Shown here: in pieces, positions 12,408 to 38,100 of the stretch
How the letters are laid out: each line of letters opens with the position of its first letter
How positions within the stretch are numbered: the first letter of the stretch is position 1
NCBI GenBank assembly: GCA_014526335.1
Contig: JACTAT010000027.1
Span: 2,942,231-3,006,230 of the forward strand
Direction of reading: 5' to 3'
DNA from: Chrysaora quinquecirrha
Lineage: Eukaryota > Cnidaria > Scyphozoa > Semaeostomeae > Pelagiidae
Length of the DNA: 64,000 bases
Notes under the pieces: generated by a model
The model's database searches: none
What the model saw: the letters and a program-made list of their open reading frames with translations, nothing else
Told to the model about the DNA's origin: nothing
Position numbers and translations under genes: made by a program

Positions 12408-15400
12408 ATGATGGACCGCAACGAATATACTGAGATATCTAATCTGCCTGAAGAGATTTTATTAAAGATTTTATCATATCTTTCACCTTACCAAGAGTAT
12501 TACATGGCTCAGCTTGTTTGCAGAAAATGGTATTGGATTATAAAATCAATGATACAAGTAAAACAGAGAGAATTTCGAAATGCTTTAATCAATGCAAACT
12601 TAAAATATGTTAAAATCTCTGGATTAGATACAGATTTAAGACAAGAGCGAAAGATAACTGGATTAAGGGCAAGTAGACAGGGGCTGAGGAACACAGAACC
12701 TGCTCCACGTTTCTCTCATGGTGCATGTGTAATGGACAACAAGATGTTTGTGTTTGGTGGCTGCTCAATAATGAACTCAGCATTCAATGACTTGTATCAA
12801 TTTGATTTGCTTACAAGAAAATGGCAGCGTATAATTATAAGTCAAGGTTTTATGCCTGCACCAAGAGAATGCGCATCAGTCATTGCATATAAAGGGACAA
12901 TTGTTTTATTTGGAGGTTGGTGCTCTCCGAGATCCTCAGATGTCACAGCTGTGCCAAAATTCTTTAATGACACATATGTGGTTGATATTGATAATAAAAC
13001 TTGCAGCATGATCAGTTGTGCCGAGAAAGAGACACCAGGGGCAAGGGCTGGCCATAATGCTTGTATTTTGGGGGATAAAATGATTTTATTTGGTGGAGCC
13101 CAGCGGATACTAAGGTACAAATGAAATCAGTATAAAACAATTGGCATTTTAGTGATTACTTTATTGTTAAAAGGCTGGCTGTGCAGGGTCATTGCTTTGT
13201 CTTTTGTATCATGCTGTTCTCATAACGAGGTACCCCAAACAGATTTTGGACCACTTTTCCACATGCCTTATGTCCTTTCAACTGTCCATCCTTCCAACGT
13301 TGGTAGGTCAATGAGTGCCCAGGGTTTTTCCTGGAATATCTGTCTGGGAGCACGTGCTGCATGCTCAAATCAGCTGTATAACTGCCAGAAACCCTATTCT
13401 AATTAACTAAAAAGATTGCTTGCTGGATTGCAGCAGCATGCAACTTGTACAAGCTGTTTGCTTAAGCATAACAAGTCAAGGGAAAATAGATCAAACCTTA
13501 TGAAAACACCTTCCATGATCAATACAGCTGTACTTCTAGGGGCAAAGCTACTACACACCAATTGAAAAGGGGTGTGGCATTGTTATTCAAAAAGGGGGCG
13601 TGGCAACATCTATTTTTTGTAATTTTTTTAAATGTACAATTTTATAGTGCCTGAAAATGTTCACGCTGTTTGTTGCAATTTTGAAATTGTTTTGATCTTC
13701 AAGGTATGATGATGTATGGTTCTTGGATATGAGTGCATTGAGCTGGTACTGTCCTTACATCAGCGGCACAAAACCTGAAGGAAGATTTGGTCATTCACAG
13801 GTAACTATAAGCTTACAGGCTAGATTGTTCTACTTTTTAGAATTCCCATATAGACCTTTTCAGTGATTACAGAAAGGCTAGAGTTTTTTATGCCAATTTT
13901 TATCCAAAATTCATCCCAGTTTAATTTATTTCATTCCAGTTCGCTGTTGGTGAAAATAATGTCATCATTATTGGTGGATGCGGGGGCTCAAATTCGGTAT
14001 GTCATTGGAATTTTAGTAATGTTTCATTTCGTATCTATCGTTTAGAAGAGGTCCAGTGTTCATTAGCATCTTCTTCGTTTGCTGCTATCACCTTCCTTTC
14101 AAAAGTTGTTTGATGACATATCCTAGTAATACAGTTCCAAGAGTTTGCGATTGATATTCAATTTCGTCCACACCAGAACAGAACAGATAGATTGAATATT
14201 GATGAGTATATTTCATTTTTGCGCGCAAATACTTTCAGGCTTATCTTCAATTGCTGTTATAGCATCAATAAAACGTATGAGTGCGGAGAGGAGAAGTTCC
14301 CTTACAAAGATGTTTTGGAACGTATTGGGGAGGGTAATAGAAGCGTCATATTGAAAAATTTTTCAGAGCCAGCGAAAAAACCGTGTATGTTCGAATAAAC
14401 TCGTTAGTGTAGAGAAATATATAAAACGCTCGGACAAGAATCCAACTGAAACGTGTTTTTAGAGAGGAAAGCGCTGAAACGGATGTTTTTACCAAATGTG
14501 TGCAATGTAGTTGGAAAGACAAGGCATTGAATATTCAGAAGGCTACTTATATGAAAACATATGTTGACTTTTTTTGTAGCTCTGAAAAATTTGGCAAGGC
14601 AAAAGCGCAATTTATCTTTATCTTTATGGGTACACTCAAAAAAGCGGATCCATATGAATTCTTTCTCAATCCGTTCTTATACTTATTACATTCGTCGTAG
14701 CCTACGCTCCTCCACACTTCACCACCCCGCTCGAACTGCTCTGAGGAAATTACCGTATATTGTTGTAGTTGTTAGAAGCTGTTTCCGAAAGAGTGGGAGG
14801 AAGATAATAAGTCTAATCGTACTCGACAAATACGGATCTTTTGCATCCGTATCATTTTCTTTCGCGTAAACGGGGTTTTAGTGGTTCTTAAAGGAGTAAG
14901 CATTTTTCTATTTGAATATGCTTTTGTCTATTCAGTTATATGACGATGCGTGGCTGCTTAATACCATAACATGGCAATGGTGTGAATTAAATATTGAAAA
15001 CAAACTATATCAAGCACCTTATTTATGGTGTCATCCGGCAGTTAAAATCGATGATATCATAGTGACATATAGCGATCAAACCATCTGTAATAATTGTCTT
15101 GGTCTGCAGTCAAATCCACTGGAAAGCAGCTTGTTTTCAGGACCCGTACCTGTACCATCAACAACTTGCATCAAATGCTCGGAAAACAAAGTAAAAAAGC
15201 AAAACTTTGACTCCACTTTTCAAATGTATTCACTCGATTGTAGTGAAGTTTTAAGCACTGGGACCATCTCATGGAGGAATTCGACTAGTTTTGTTCCTCG
15301 TAGTATTTCACGTGCCCGTTCCTTGTATACCATCGTTGCTGGTAAAGGAGAACTTTTGATGTTTGGTGGTGTTTATAACAGTGAGAAACTTAGAGTTACA

Positions 15401-15451
15401 AGTTCACCCCCGTCCAATGTGATCACTGTATCAGCGCAGACCAAAAATTGA
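12408..15451 (+). CDS. FBXO42: F-box/Kelch-repeat protein, FBXO42 family
   Basis: FBXO42 is a substrate receptor of SCF (SKP1-CUL1) ubiquitin ligases; the human protein targets p53. Four exons keep phase: 12408-13114, 13704-13800, 13940-13996 and 14936-15451, giving about 458 residues. The F-box is near residues 10-55 (NLPEEILLKILSYLSP, then LVCRKWYWI). Kelch repeats follow from about residue 98, with MFVFGG, IVLFGGW, MILFGGA and IIIGGCGG blades. Exon 4 has LYDDAWLLNT and the family-typical APYLWCHPA, then ends with a last blade around LLMFGGVY. Human FBXO42 is about 717 residues; the long Ser/Pro-rich insert between the LWCHPA segment and the last blade is reduced here to about 60 residues. 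ATG 12408 or 12411 is the likely start. Intron 3 is about 940 bp and unassigned. Confidence 0.88.
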
Positions 15452-16068
15452 GCTGTATTCATTCACCTTGTTATCCTGAACCTGGTATCAATAAGATAGT
15501 ATCCATTGTAAGATCATCGATTGGATACGATTATGTCAGAGGATCAGGTCCTTTGGCCAAGGTTTTTACGCTTGGAATACACGTGTCTAGGTTATTGTTC
15601 CTTGTAGTATTGTTGTACCTAATTGTATGAGCACTTGATCACTGAACGCTCGCGAAAAATCTACATGCGCTTACACGAAGACGCTTCCACGAAAAGAAGA
15701 ATAACGAAAGAAAAGAATACCGCTCTATCTATTCGGAAATTTTATTCAACGCAAGAAAATCAAATATTTAACACTAAAACAAGCTGCACTCAATATAGAC
15801 GGCACAAGTTATTCATCATTATATGACTCTATCTACGTTTACAGCTTCAGAAGTATTACAGCAAATTGTTTTGCTCATATATAACAGGCCTGATGCAGAG
15901 GCAAGACGACTAGGACTTATCTATCTACGATGATTACGCTGATTTCATTTTTATTTGATTAATTTTAAATGGCAAGCGGCAGCGTTATATGAAATCAATT
16001 AGCAAATCTTTTTCCTAATAAAATCATATACAATAATTCTGTCTAAAATAGTATTGTTATTTTATATT
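15452..16068. other. Convergent intergenic region between FBXO42 and ALDH4A1
   Basis: The 3' ends of the two genes face each other here. The sequence is AT-rich with no convincing coding frame or named repeat. Confidence 0.4.
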
Positions 16069-28578
<12,510 letters not shown>

Positions 28579-29042
28579 AATTTGCAATCGATCGAATAAT
28601 TTTGGTTTGCAAAGTCAAGCGAACTTTTGCAATCACAAACTTTTCCACGCAGCAACGTGAAGTGAGGTCTCTCTTCTGTGTATGCTGCATATGCAGAACT
28701 GCGTTTTGGAAAGAACCAATCAGAAATCTTCTAGCGCTGCCATATTTGTAAGAAAGAACAATAGAGCCAATAAAATGGGGGTGTGTGTCAGAAATCAACC
28801 AATCAATGCACAGTGTTTGGAACCAGCTGATCATTTTATTGGCGTCCAAACAATAGTTCAGCTTTCCTATTACAAACACTACAGTACGTCAGTTCTGCTT
28901 ACAGGATGGTATAATTACGTGGTAACATAATTAAATTGAATACTGTAATACAGCAGCTCAGTAGCACACCTTCTTCTGTGTACGTTTCAGTAAATGAGTT
29001 TACCAAACAGAACTTTGTTACATTACAGTTGTTACAGTTCTT

Positions 29043-31300
29043 CTAAATATCTATTACGGCAATTGGTTCGTTGGAGTCTTCATCGAGTCTCGGCTTTTTC
29101 GATTTCTTTTTGGGTGCCTTGCTTGCGATTTCAGCGTGGAATTTGCTCAAATGATTGATCTGCGAGGGAAATGAGAAAAGCTTGAAAAAAATCGTCAATT
29201 TGTAATAACAGAGATTTGTCACGTCAGAGTTTTAAAGGGGGTGTTTTTCTAGAATAAGTCGTGGGGCACCAAGGGGGCACAATGCACAAGTTGCAGGTCC
29301 ACATTACCTTTATTCCTGCCAGAATTCCTGACCTGAGGCAGCAAAGGAATATTGCTTGCTTACTTGCCTGGAGCTTGCTTGCTTGCAACATACTTTATAT
29401 TTTAAAATAGCTTATTAAATTTACCACTGATGGGCTTCTCCGTGCAAGTAATTTGACATCATCTGGACCAACAGTTGTTCTTTTTGCATGTCTGGGAGAG
29501 AAGAATTATTTAAGGTATTTTATAGTGTAGTTAATAACATCATGACACAAAAGAAGCCTAGATGATCTTGGGTTTACCTTGCAAAATGTTCCAAATCATG
29601 AGCAAATATTTCTGAAAAAGGAGAATAATTGAAACAGTCAATATGTTCCATGTGGGACGGTTTTAAGAGTCTACTCTTAGGTGCCAAATAAATGCCACCC
29701 CCCTGTTTATTAATTTTGAGCTTTTCCCCCCAACCCCCTAGACCTTATTAGGACCCCCCATTTATTAATTTTGGAAGAAAAAATTTCACTTGTTAAAGGA
29801 GTAAACTATGTTTATTAAATTTTCCCCACCCCAGACCTTATTAGTACTCCACCATTTATTAAATTTTTGAAAAATTTCCCACCTCCCCTGGTTTTTTGGA
29901 CCCCCATTTATTTGGCACCTAAGAGTAAATGAACTACAGTGAGAAAACAAAGTATTAAGATAACTAAATAGAAATCAATTTGAATATTTCAATACCAAAT
30001 TGCTTCCAAGTTGTCTCTGTTAAAGCAGCAATAAACTTTCTTGAGAATGACAAATTCCCTTCATCAGCTACAAAATAAACACTCTAAGTAAATTATGTGA
30101 TTTCTTTAAGATCCAGGTCCATTAAGTGATCTATTCTGACTGCACCTCATGGGCATTGTTATTCTGCCTCAAATCACATGCACAACAAATGGTTAATGGT
30201 TCTGTGGTATCTTGGTCAGATATGGCTAGATCATGGTGACAGAAAATCATCAAGGTCAAGATTTGAGCCCAGCCAAAGTAGCATCACAGCCAGGGTAGAC
30301 ATCTTCTTCACAGATGTCAGGGTTGGGAGCTCTGTAGTTCCCTAATCACCACAACAGTAGTAGTTGTAAATGAGTAGTAATTATTAATCATGGGCATCAT
30401 CTCCAGGAAGTTAAATCCCCATTTTTCTGAAAAATTGACTACCAAGCCACTCACCATGATTTTCAGTTATTTTCCCCACTTTGTAGTGCAGTGCAGCTTT
30501 GAGTTTCTGAAAGATAAATTGTAAAAAGCTTTATGCAGATAAAAGAATCGCGTTATGTTTGTATAGAATACACGCTTTTTTTTATAAGGAACCTACCTCA
30601 AGGCCTAGTTCTTAAAGTTCCTTATTTTTGGGCCTCTTTTGAGTCAATTGTAGTTCCAAAAGTTCCTTAATAGTTCCTTAATTTTAAGTGCACATACAGT
30701 GGTCTTAACAATAAAAGAGTGACATTTGCATGTAAGCAAAGCTCGAGACTACTCAAAGAAACATTGGATACATGCTTAACGTACAATTTATGTGATTTTC
30801 GACTGCAAATGAATGGAACCGGCTTTCTAATTCTTGATTATTAGCAGTGATAAAAGTATTCAACATTGAAAAGTTCCTTAATGATTTTCTCTTTAGTAGA
30901 AGTTCTTTAAATTTTCGGGCCTTCTACATTCCTTATAAAGTGGTTCCTTATAAAAAAAAAGCGTGTAGGCTAATTGCGGCTAAGAAAGTTTTATTAGAGA
31001 TTAGAGTTTCAAGAGGTGCAGCAATTACAAATACTCGAGGCCAACAGATTTTTAATTTCTGCCCTGATATCTATTTTGTCTTTATTTTCCCTATCTGATA
31101 GTGATAGGGCCTAAGGCCTAGGCCACTATTGTAGTTTCAGTTTTCAAGGTTTCGTTTGTAGTGTTCGTTCAACGTCTGAATCAACGCAGCAAAAGAAATA
31201 AAGCTTGCCTTACCAAATACATCTCTGTTTCTTCTTTTGACTTTTGTGCTTGTAATTCATCATTATCACTGTCTAAAACTGTAAAGCCTCCAATTTCCAT
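29043..31300 (-). CDS. CENPS: Centromere protein S / MHF1 histone-fold protein
   Basis: CENP-S pairs with CENP-X. Together they join CENP-T/W at the kinetochore and also form the MHF complex that helps FANCM act on branched DNA. Six exons join in phase: 31214-31300, 30455-30506, 29996-30067, 29578-29611, 29425-29491 and 29043-29159. They give about 142 residues; human CENPS has 138. The histone fold is clear: KLKAALHYKVGKI for helix 1, LSFSRKFIAALTE for helix 2, EIFAHDLEHFARHAKRTTV across exons 4-5 and PDDVKLLARRSPSV for the last helix. The tail is basic (PKKKSKKPR) and then acidic. The first exon (acidic, GFTVLDSDNDE) is less certain than the rest. Introns carry a MITE between exons 3 and 4, a SINE between exons 2 and 3 and another MITE in intron 1. 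Confidence 0.9.
29674..29925. mobile_element. MITE with TA flanks in a CENPS intron
   Basis: The left end CTCTTAGGTGCCAAATAAAT is an exact inverted copy of the right end ATTTATTTGGCACCTAAGAG. A TA dinucleotide flanks each side. The 252-bp interior repeats CCCC-rich and TTTATTAATTTT-like stretches. It sits between CENPS exons 3 and 4. Confidence 0.75.
30196..30330 (+). repeat. Diverged SINE fragment
   Basis: The segment keeps GATTTGAGCCCAGCCAAAGT, AGCATCACAGCCAGGGT and a degraded tRNA-like head. The 3' body is lost. It is located between CENPS exons 2 and 3. Confidence 0.5.
30571..30965. mobile_element. TA-flanked MITE, family with CACGC(T)n ATAAGGAA ends
   Basis: The 395-bp element starts CACGCTTTTTTTTATAAGGA and ends with the inverse, with TA on both sides. 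Related elements occur at 55183, 56298 and 63195. This copy has AAGTTCCTTA words repeated near both ends. It lies in CENPS intron 1. Confidence 0.85.
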
Positions 31301-32180
31301 AACACTGAACTTCCTTTCCTCCTCGATCCACTGAATCTTAAAAATTTCCCGCCAAAATCTGGATGTGGTGCTTCCTTCCAGGTCCGCAGAAAGTACAGTT
31401 TTACGGACAGGGGGTTCACTGGAGTATCAGTACTTCTTATAAAGGGGGTCAGCAAGGAACAATATCTTTTCATTTGGATGGGACAGACGGGTTAGCGTAG
31501 GAGGATACAGACGTATTTATGTGGGGTAATTAAGTGCTGTGGATCTACAGTGCCGCGATCTACATTGAATTAGATTGAGGCTGGGGTGCAAGCCAAAGAC
31601 ATGGCAATTTCACAGTCAGGATTTAGATTTCGTTTGGTCATCTACTTCATTTAAGACTCACCATTTTACATTCATTTTACTCCTCTTCGGGAAAAAAAAT
31701 GCCTAGCTAGAAGTCTTCCAAAATTATAATTAAAAGAATGCCTGATTTGATGGCATGATATTCCCTTTTGTTCTAAGAGACTGATCTTCCATCGATCAAT
31801 GACTCTTTTTCCCTAAGTTTTCTCGTTCATTTGATTTCCATTTTCATATATCATTCCATTCCATTCCATTCCATTTCAAGCTGATATTGCCTCCTCATTC
31901 ACGTAGTTAGCTTAGGGAAAGTTACATCTATTGGCTTTGATTTAGGGTATAAGAATATTTTGTAAAAATCACTGATTTCATACTGAAAGCCAAATTTCAT
32001 AACAACTAAGCATAACGTTTAAGCAACAACAATGAGCTAACATACAGCATTTATAACAATTATTCAAACGAAACTATCAACGAAACGAAACTTTCAATGG
32101 AAAATAAGACTTAGAAGAAACTAATGATAGAACAAAATTGAATGCTAGAACGTCAGTTATTTAGTTCATCAAACATTAAA
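31301..32180. other. Intergenic between CENPS and the SIX6OS1-like gene
   Basis: No conserved frame or RNA gene was recognised. The interval must contain the CENPS promoter and the 3' UTR of the upstream gene. A short (ATTCC)n run is near 31854-31876. Confidence 0.4.
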
Positions 32181-35100
32181 TTAAAACAAGGAGAAACTGG
32201 ACGTTGAATTGCTTGTGTTTTTTGAACCAAAACTAAAGGTGAAATTCGGAGACGGGGAACTGGCATTGTCTTTTCCAAACAGAGAGAAACCTTGGCCATC
32301 TTGTTGGTTCGAATGTGGATTATCTGTAACAAAGGAATACATATGTAATGCATATTAATAAGACACGCTAAGTAACAAGTAGCAAGTTGGTTATTAAGTC
32401 TCTTTTGCGCGGTTATGTTTTTCAAAAAACTACAATGCTTGCCAAATCCTGCAGCGCTTCCAGCAGCAGATTCCCCATCCGTTCAATGTGTTGCTGGGCA
32501 AAATCTCTCTTTTCCTCGGTTATAATTTGCGGTTCTAACTTGATTTTCCTATTCCCTGCGACCCTTTGTGGCCCTTTACCAGGGGTAACGGTCTCAAGGG
32601 TGGTATCCTAAGATGGTAACGCTGTTTACTCTTCTCCCGCTAGTCTTGGAGGAAGAGATACGGGGCCCTTGGTATGGTCCCTAGCCGTTCTACAATACGA
32701 ACAGGCGTAAGCTTCAATACTTCAGGAAGCTGCTCGAACTAGATTCGAACAATGAATTATCGATAGAAACTCTCATTTTGACTCTCTTGCAATTTTGATG
32801 AGATCGAAATCAGATGGTATTAATAACCAAATAACGAAAGGGCCTTCGACGTATCTAAACTAAACCGGAGGTTTTGATGTTGATCCGAGAAGCTTGCGTA
32901 TGTAGAAACCAACAATGCCAACGCTGGTCCCAGAAGACTTCCCATAGCAACGCCGTCCAACTAACAAAATATTAACAAAATAACCAAGTTCGTGAAATCA
33001 TACAAACCTGATGTTGAATCAGACCAGAACAAATTGCCCATTGCTTGTTTGTTATTCTGCTTATTTTCGTTTTCGGAAGGCTGAAACAATAGAGATGGAA
33101 CAATAACTGAGGTCAGGGTAAAGCGAGGGGGGTAGGATTTGGAGTGGAAATTAAATCTTAGTAGACTTTTAAAATTAGAAAATCGTTGGAATAAAGTTCT
33201 TGTTCCAATTATTTCGACCAAGATCGCAGGTATTGGCAATATCAATATCATAGCAATGTATCCAAAAAGAGAATGCAAATATGACTTGCCTTTTGTGCAT
33301 TGCTCGAAGTTGCATCTGCATTATCAAAACTGAAGAATGAATTCGCAGTAACAAAGGAAGATGATGCAAAGAATGAATTAGCATTCGAAGTAAACCCAAA
33401 ATCATTACTCTGGTTCTCTTCGCTGATTGGCTAGAAAGAAATCATACGGATCATGGAATTTAATAGATTATTTAGAATCAAGGCAAAATAATACGATCTA
33501 TCGCTTCACTCTTTTTCAAGACCTGTGTCCGAGTGTAACTGTGTCCGACAAACATTACAGCCATCGGTTACTGATGATTCTTTATCGCTGGAAATTAAAC
33601 AAGGAAATAGATATACGATGAAAATGGTTGTTCTGAATTTATCTGAGTGTGAAATTTCAGTCCCTGTACATTTTTCTTACGTGTTTCACTCTCAGTATAC
33701 ATATTCAGCGGTACGCGATCTTTGTGAAGATTTCTGGGTCGCGCCTAAAGATGCAAACTTTTATCAGGCAATTTTTGAACATTTAATTGATAAGTCTTAT
33801 ATTGGGAACTATATAATGTTTGGCCACGTCACAAAACATTGCTTAACAACAAAGTTTACTGGGCAGTGTATGTGGCAAAAGTTCAAAAATTGAAAAAGCT
33901 ATTGTGATCTGGTGGGCGAAAGTGTAAAAATTTTGCTTCGCAAGCAGATTTCAAAAGTTTGACAAACAATGTTTGATCGTTTGGCCAGGGCCTTGTTAGG
34001 GTAAATAGATTATATACCTGGCATTCATATTGTGAATCGGCATAATTGAACATCGGTCTGTTATCCAATGAGAAGCCGTCTCCAGGTGAATTAGTGAATT
34101 TCTTCAGTTGTTCTGCATGTTTTCCTGGACTAAAGTGAAAAGGTGAACCATGTTGTTGTGCTTTGGAATTGAATTCAGAATTCATATCATGTTCTTCCAA
34201 TGGAATTTCATATTCGATGTCTTGCAGATCCATTTTGCTTGTATTTTCACCTTTGAGAAGAAAATTTCAAATAAAGAGCCGCACTTAGTGCGTAACAAGT
34301 TCAAGGCGAATGGTAAATTAAGGGCCAGCCGCTAGGATCGCAGAAGTAGATTAACTTAATATAGTGACCCCTACTAGAATATGTCGAAAAAATCAGCTTT
34401 ATAGTGGTGTGAAAAGTTGCCAAACATCTACATTTTGACTAGATCTTGTAGGTGAAAAATCAAGAGAAAATTTTTTCGTTCGGTCTGAGTTGAAACTAAA
34501 TCTTGAAGGATTATTGAATCCTAAAATCGTTTCTGTTTCATTGAAGTGATGTATATGTATACCACTTACTGTTTGGTTCTTCATTTTGAAATGTTTGTTC
34601 GTCCATCGGGTGTTCTACTGTCTCCTCGTTATTAACCCCAGCAGTTTGTACATGATGTTCTTGATCATTCCTGTCGCTTTGTTGCACTTCCTCACGTGGC
34701 TTATCTCCTTCCAATACTTCTGATCCTTTCACCAAACCAACAGACTCGCTAGATACCATTCCATCCTCCGCTACATCTTTCAAACCATCTACTATCATGC
34801 TATTTTCATTAGGTTTTTCAATTTCTTTCATGACACAGTCTCCATCTACTTTGATGTGTTCTGGATTGGCTTGTGTTTTAGGACTGGCTTTTTTCTCAAT
34901 TGATTTCGCGCTTTGCAATACACTGCTGCCCGTATTCTGTCTGCAGGGTAGTTCAGGAATCTTGTTCTCCAAAACTGCAAAGAATTGCATTTCAATTAAT
35001 TTATAAGAATATTAAAACTACGCAGCACCAGGGCCAATTTCACCATACAACTAGGTGGCATTTGTCCCCAGTCTACAATCCCCTTCTCTTCCATTGTTTT

Positions 35101-38100
35101 GAACAATAGCCTTTTGTTTTAAAAACAACAATAGAATGCCCACCTAGTAGAAGTCTCTTGAACTGAAACGTCACTGAAACACTAAAAACATTGTTGCCAT
35201 ATTGCTGAAAGCTTAAGCTTCTGACGTCAGAAACACACGAAGCATTTACATCATAATGACGGAATGGTGAGCATTGCATTGGTATTCACCCCAACTAGCA
35301 TGCCACATTGCAAAGCTTCTGGTTAAAAGGTCGTTTTTCCTATGCTAAAAACCCTGGTAAAATTACTTACATGGTGATTTGAATGACTGCAACTTTTGCA
35401 AGCGATATTTTGGCGTTGTAGGCATTTGAAGTTGGCTGTACTTTGAACTTGTATCAAATCGCTTTGCTGCATTCTCACTGTTTATTTCGCGTTGGATTGA
35501 GGCATAAACAGGCTTTGCAATCTCTTGCTTTCCAATCTGATTGATCATAGAAAATGATCCTCTTGGCTTCTCGCATGTGACTTGCGATGAAAGAACAGGC
35601 TGATTATTTGTTGTGATAGCATGGACTGTAGTAACTGCACGAGTAGAGGCTTGCATTGTTGTTATGCTATTAGCGATTGATTGTGGAATAGAAGAATTCG
35701 CATTGATTTTATATGACTTTTCGTCTTGCCTTGTGCCAGGAAAAAGTGAGTAAGGCTTTCTAATGCTTTCCATGGAACCCAATGTCCCAAACTGCTTCAT
35801 TTGCGCTGATCTTTTCTGTTCAGTTGGCTTCATCATTTCAGGCATTCGTGGTTGCAACATCAGTGGCTTGGACATTGCACCGAATTGAGATCTGCATTTC
35901 AACGATTCTACATCTTCCGGTATTGGACTCAGCAAGTGTGAAAACTGCTTTGCTGATTTCAGATCGGCATTGCTAACAGCACTGGTCTCTCTTCTACTTT
36001 CATTTATATTTTCATGCATTTTACTTGCTTCGACATATATCATCTTTGTTGGAGCTTCCTCGACAGCTTCTGAAATAACGTAACAAGATGAGCGTTTAAG
36101 ACCTGTATGAAATACATGCTTGGGTTGCTAATAACCGAATAACTATCTTCCTACCTAAGTAAGTAGCTTATTAACTAACTAACAAAAGAACTAACCAACT
36201 AACCAACAAACTAACTAACTAACTAACCAGCTAACTAGCTGAATGACTAACTGATTAACTAACCAACTAACTAACTAACTCACTAACTAGCTAACTAGCT
36301 AACTAATTAACTAACTAACTAACTAACTAATTAACTCACTAACTAGCTAACTAATTAACTAACTAACTAACTAACTAACTCACTCACTCACTCACTCACT
36401 CACTAACTAACTAACTAACCAACTAACTAACTAACTAACTAACTATCTAACTAACTAACTAACTAACTTACTAACTAACTAACTAAGTAACTAACTAACT
36501 AGCTAACTAATTAACTAACTAACTAACTAACTCACTCACTCACTCACTAACTAACTAACCAACTAACTCACTAACTAACCAACTAACTCTTAGAAATTCT
36601 TAAAAGATAAAAGGTATCTAAATGTGTTAGGTACCTAAGTAAGTAGCTTATTAACTAACTAACAAAAGAACTAACCAACTAACCAACAAACTAACTAACT
36701 AACTAACCAGCTAACTAGCTGAATGACTAACTGATTAACTAACCAACTAACTAACTAACTCACTAACTAGCTAACTAGCTAACTAATTAACTAACTAACT
36801 AACTAACTAATTAACTCACTAACTAGCTTCTTAAAAACTAATAAAAGGTCACTAAATGTGTTAGGTACTTACTAACTAACTAAGTAACTAACTAACTAGC
36901 TAACTAATTAACTAACTAACTAACTAACTCACTACTCACTCACTAACTAACTAACCAACTAACTCACTAACTAACCAACTAACTCTTAGAAATTCTTAAA
37001 AGATAAAAGGTATCTAAATGTGTTAGGTACCTAAGTAAGTAGCTTATTAACTAACTAACAAAAGAACTAACCAGCTAACCAACAAACTAACTAACTAACT
37101 AACCAGCTAACTAGCTGAATGACTAACTGATTAACTAACCAACTAACTAACTAACTAACTGACTGGCTACTAACTAACCTACTGACTAACTAACTAGCTA
37201 ACTTACTAACGAACGAACTCTTAGAAATTCTTAAAGGATAAAAAGGTATCTAAATGTGTTAAAATCATCTCCGTTTCTACCATACCTTTTTCATTTGGAT
37301 CTTTTCTTCTTGCCTCCTCCATTGCGGCTTTCTCTTCATGCTTCACATCACTCAAGGCCTTTTGACTCTGCTGGAAATCTTTGAGGATATCATTAGTTTT
37401 AACTCGGCATGCAGCACTGGACATTGTTAAGGAACACAATATTTGGACCAAGATATGACATCTTCCTTGACAAAAGTGTCACCTAATGCTAGTGACAGGC
37501 CTAGAGTAGCGTAAGAGAAGTGATATTAGCTAAAATGAAAAAAGCTAAGCATTATGATTGAGAATATTCGTGACACTGACAAATTAGGAGCTAAACATCG
37601 TTAAAATGTTAACAAGCGAGCACACAATCCGTAAGAGTATTTTGAAGGATACATTTCAACAATTAAAGACATGATGTTCTTCTTCTTGTTCACGGAGTTA
37701 GCTGAAAAAAAAAACAAAAAGGAAAGGATTGAAGTTGATTCCTATTCTATTTTTTGGGGATTCTGATTCTCGAAGGATGAGATGATTTGTAATTGAATTT
37801 AGAATGTTGGCATAAAGGTTGGCACAAATGTGGGCACAAATGTCGGGAAAATTTTTGAAAAAATGTCGGGAAAATATTGGCACAAAGGTCAGTAAAGTGT
37901 TGGCACAAATTTTGTCACAAATGTCGGGAAAATATTGGCACAAATTTGGGAAAATGTTGGCACAAATGTTGCCGCAAATGTCGTGAAAATGTTAGCACAA
38001 ATATTGGCACAAACGCTGGCAAAAATATTAGCCAAAATATTGGCACAAATGACATGAATGTGGATAGCGTTGTTGGTGAATAGGTACCATACCTTTTAAC

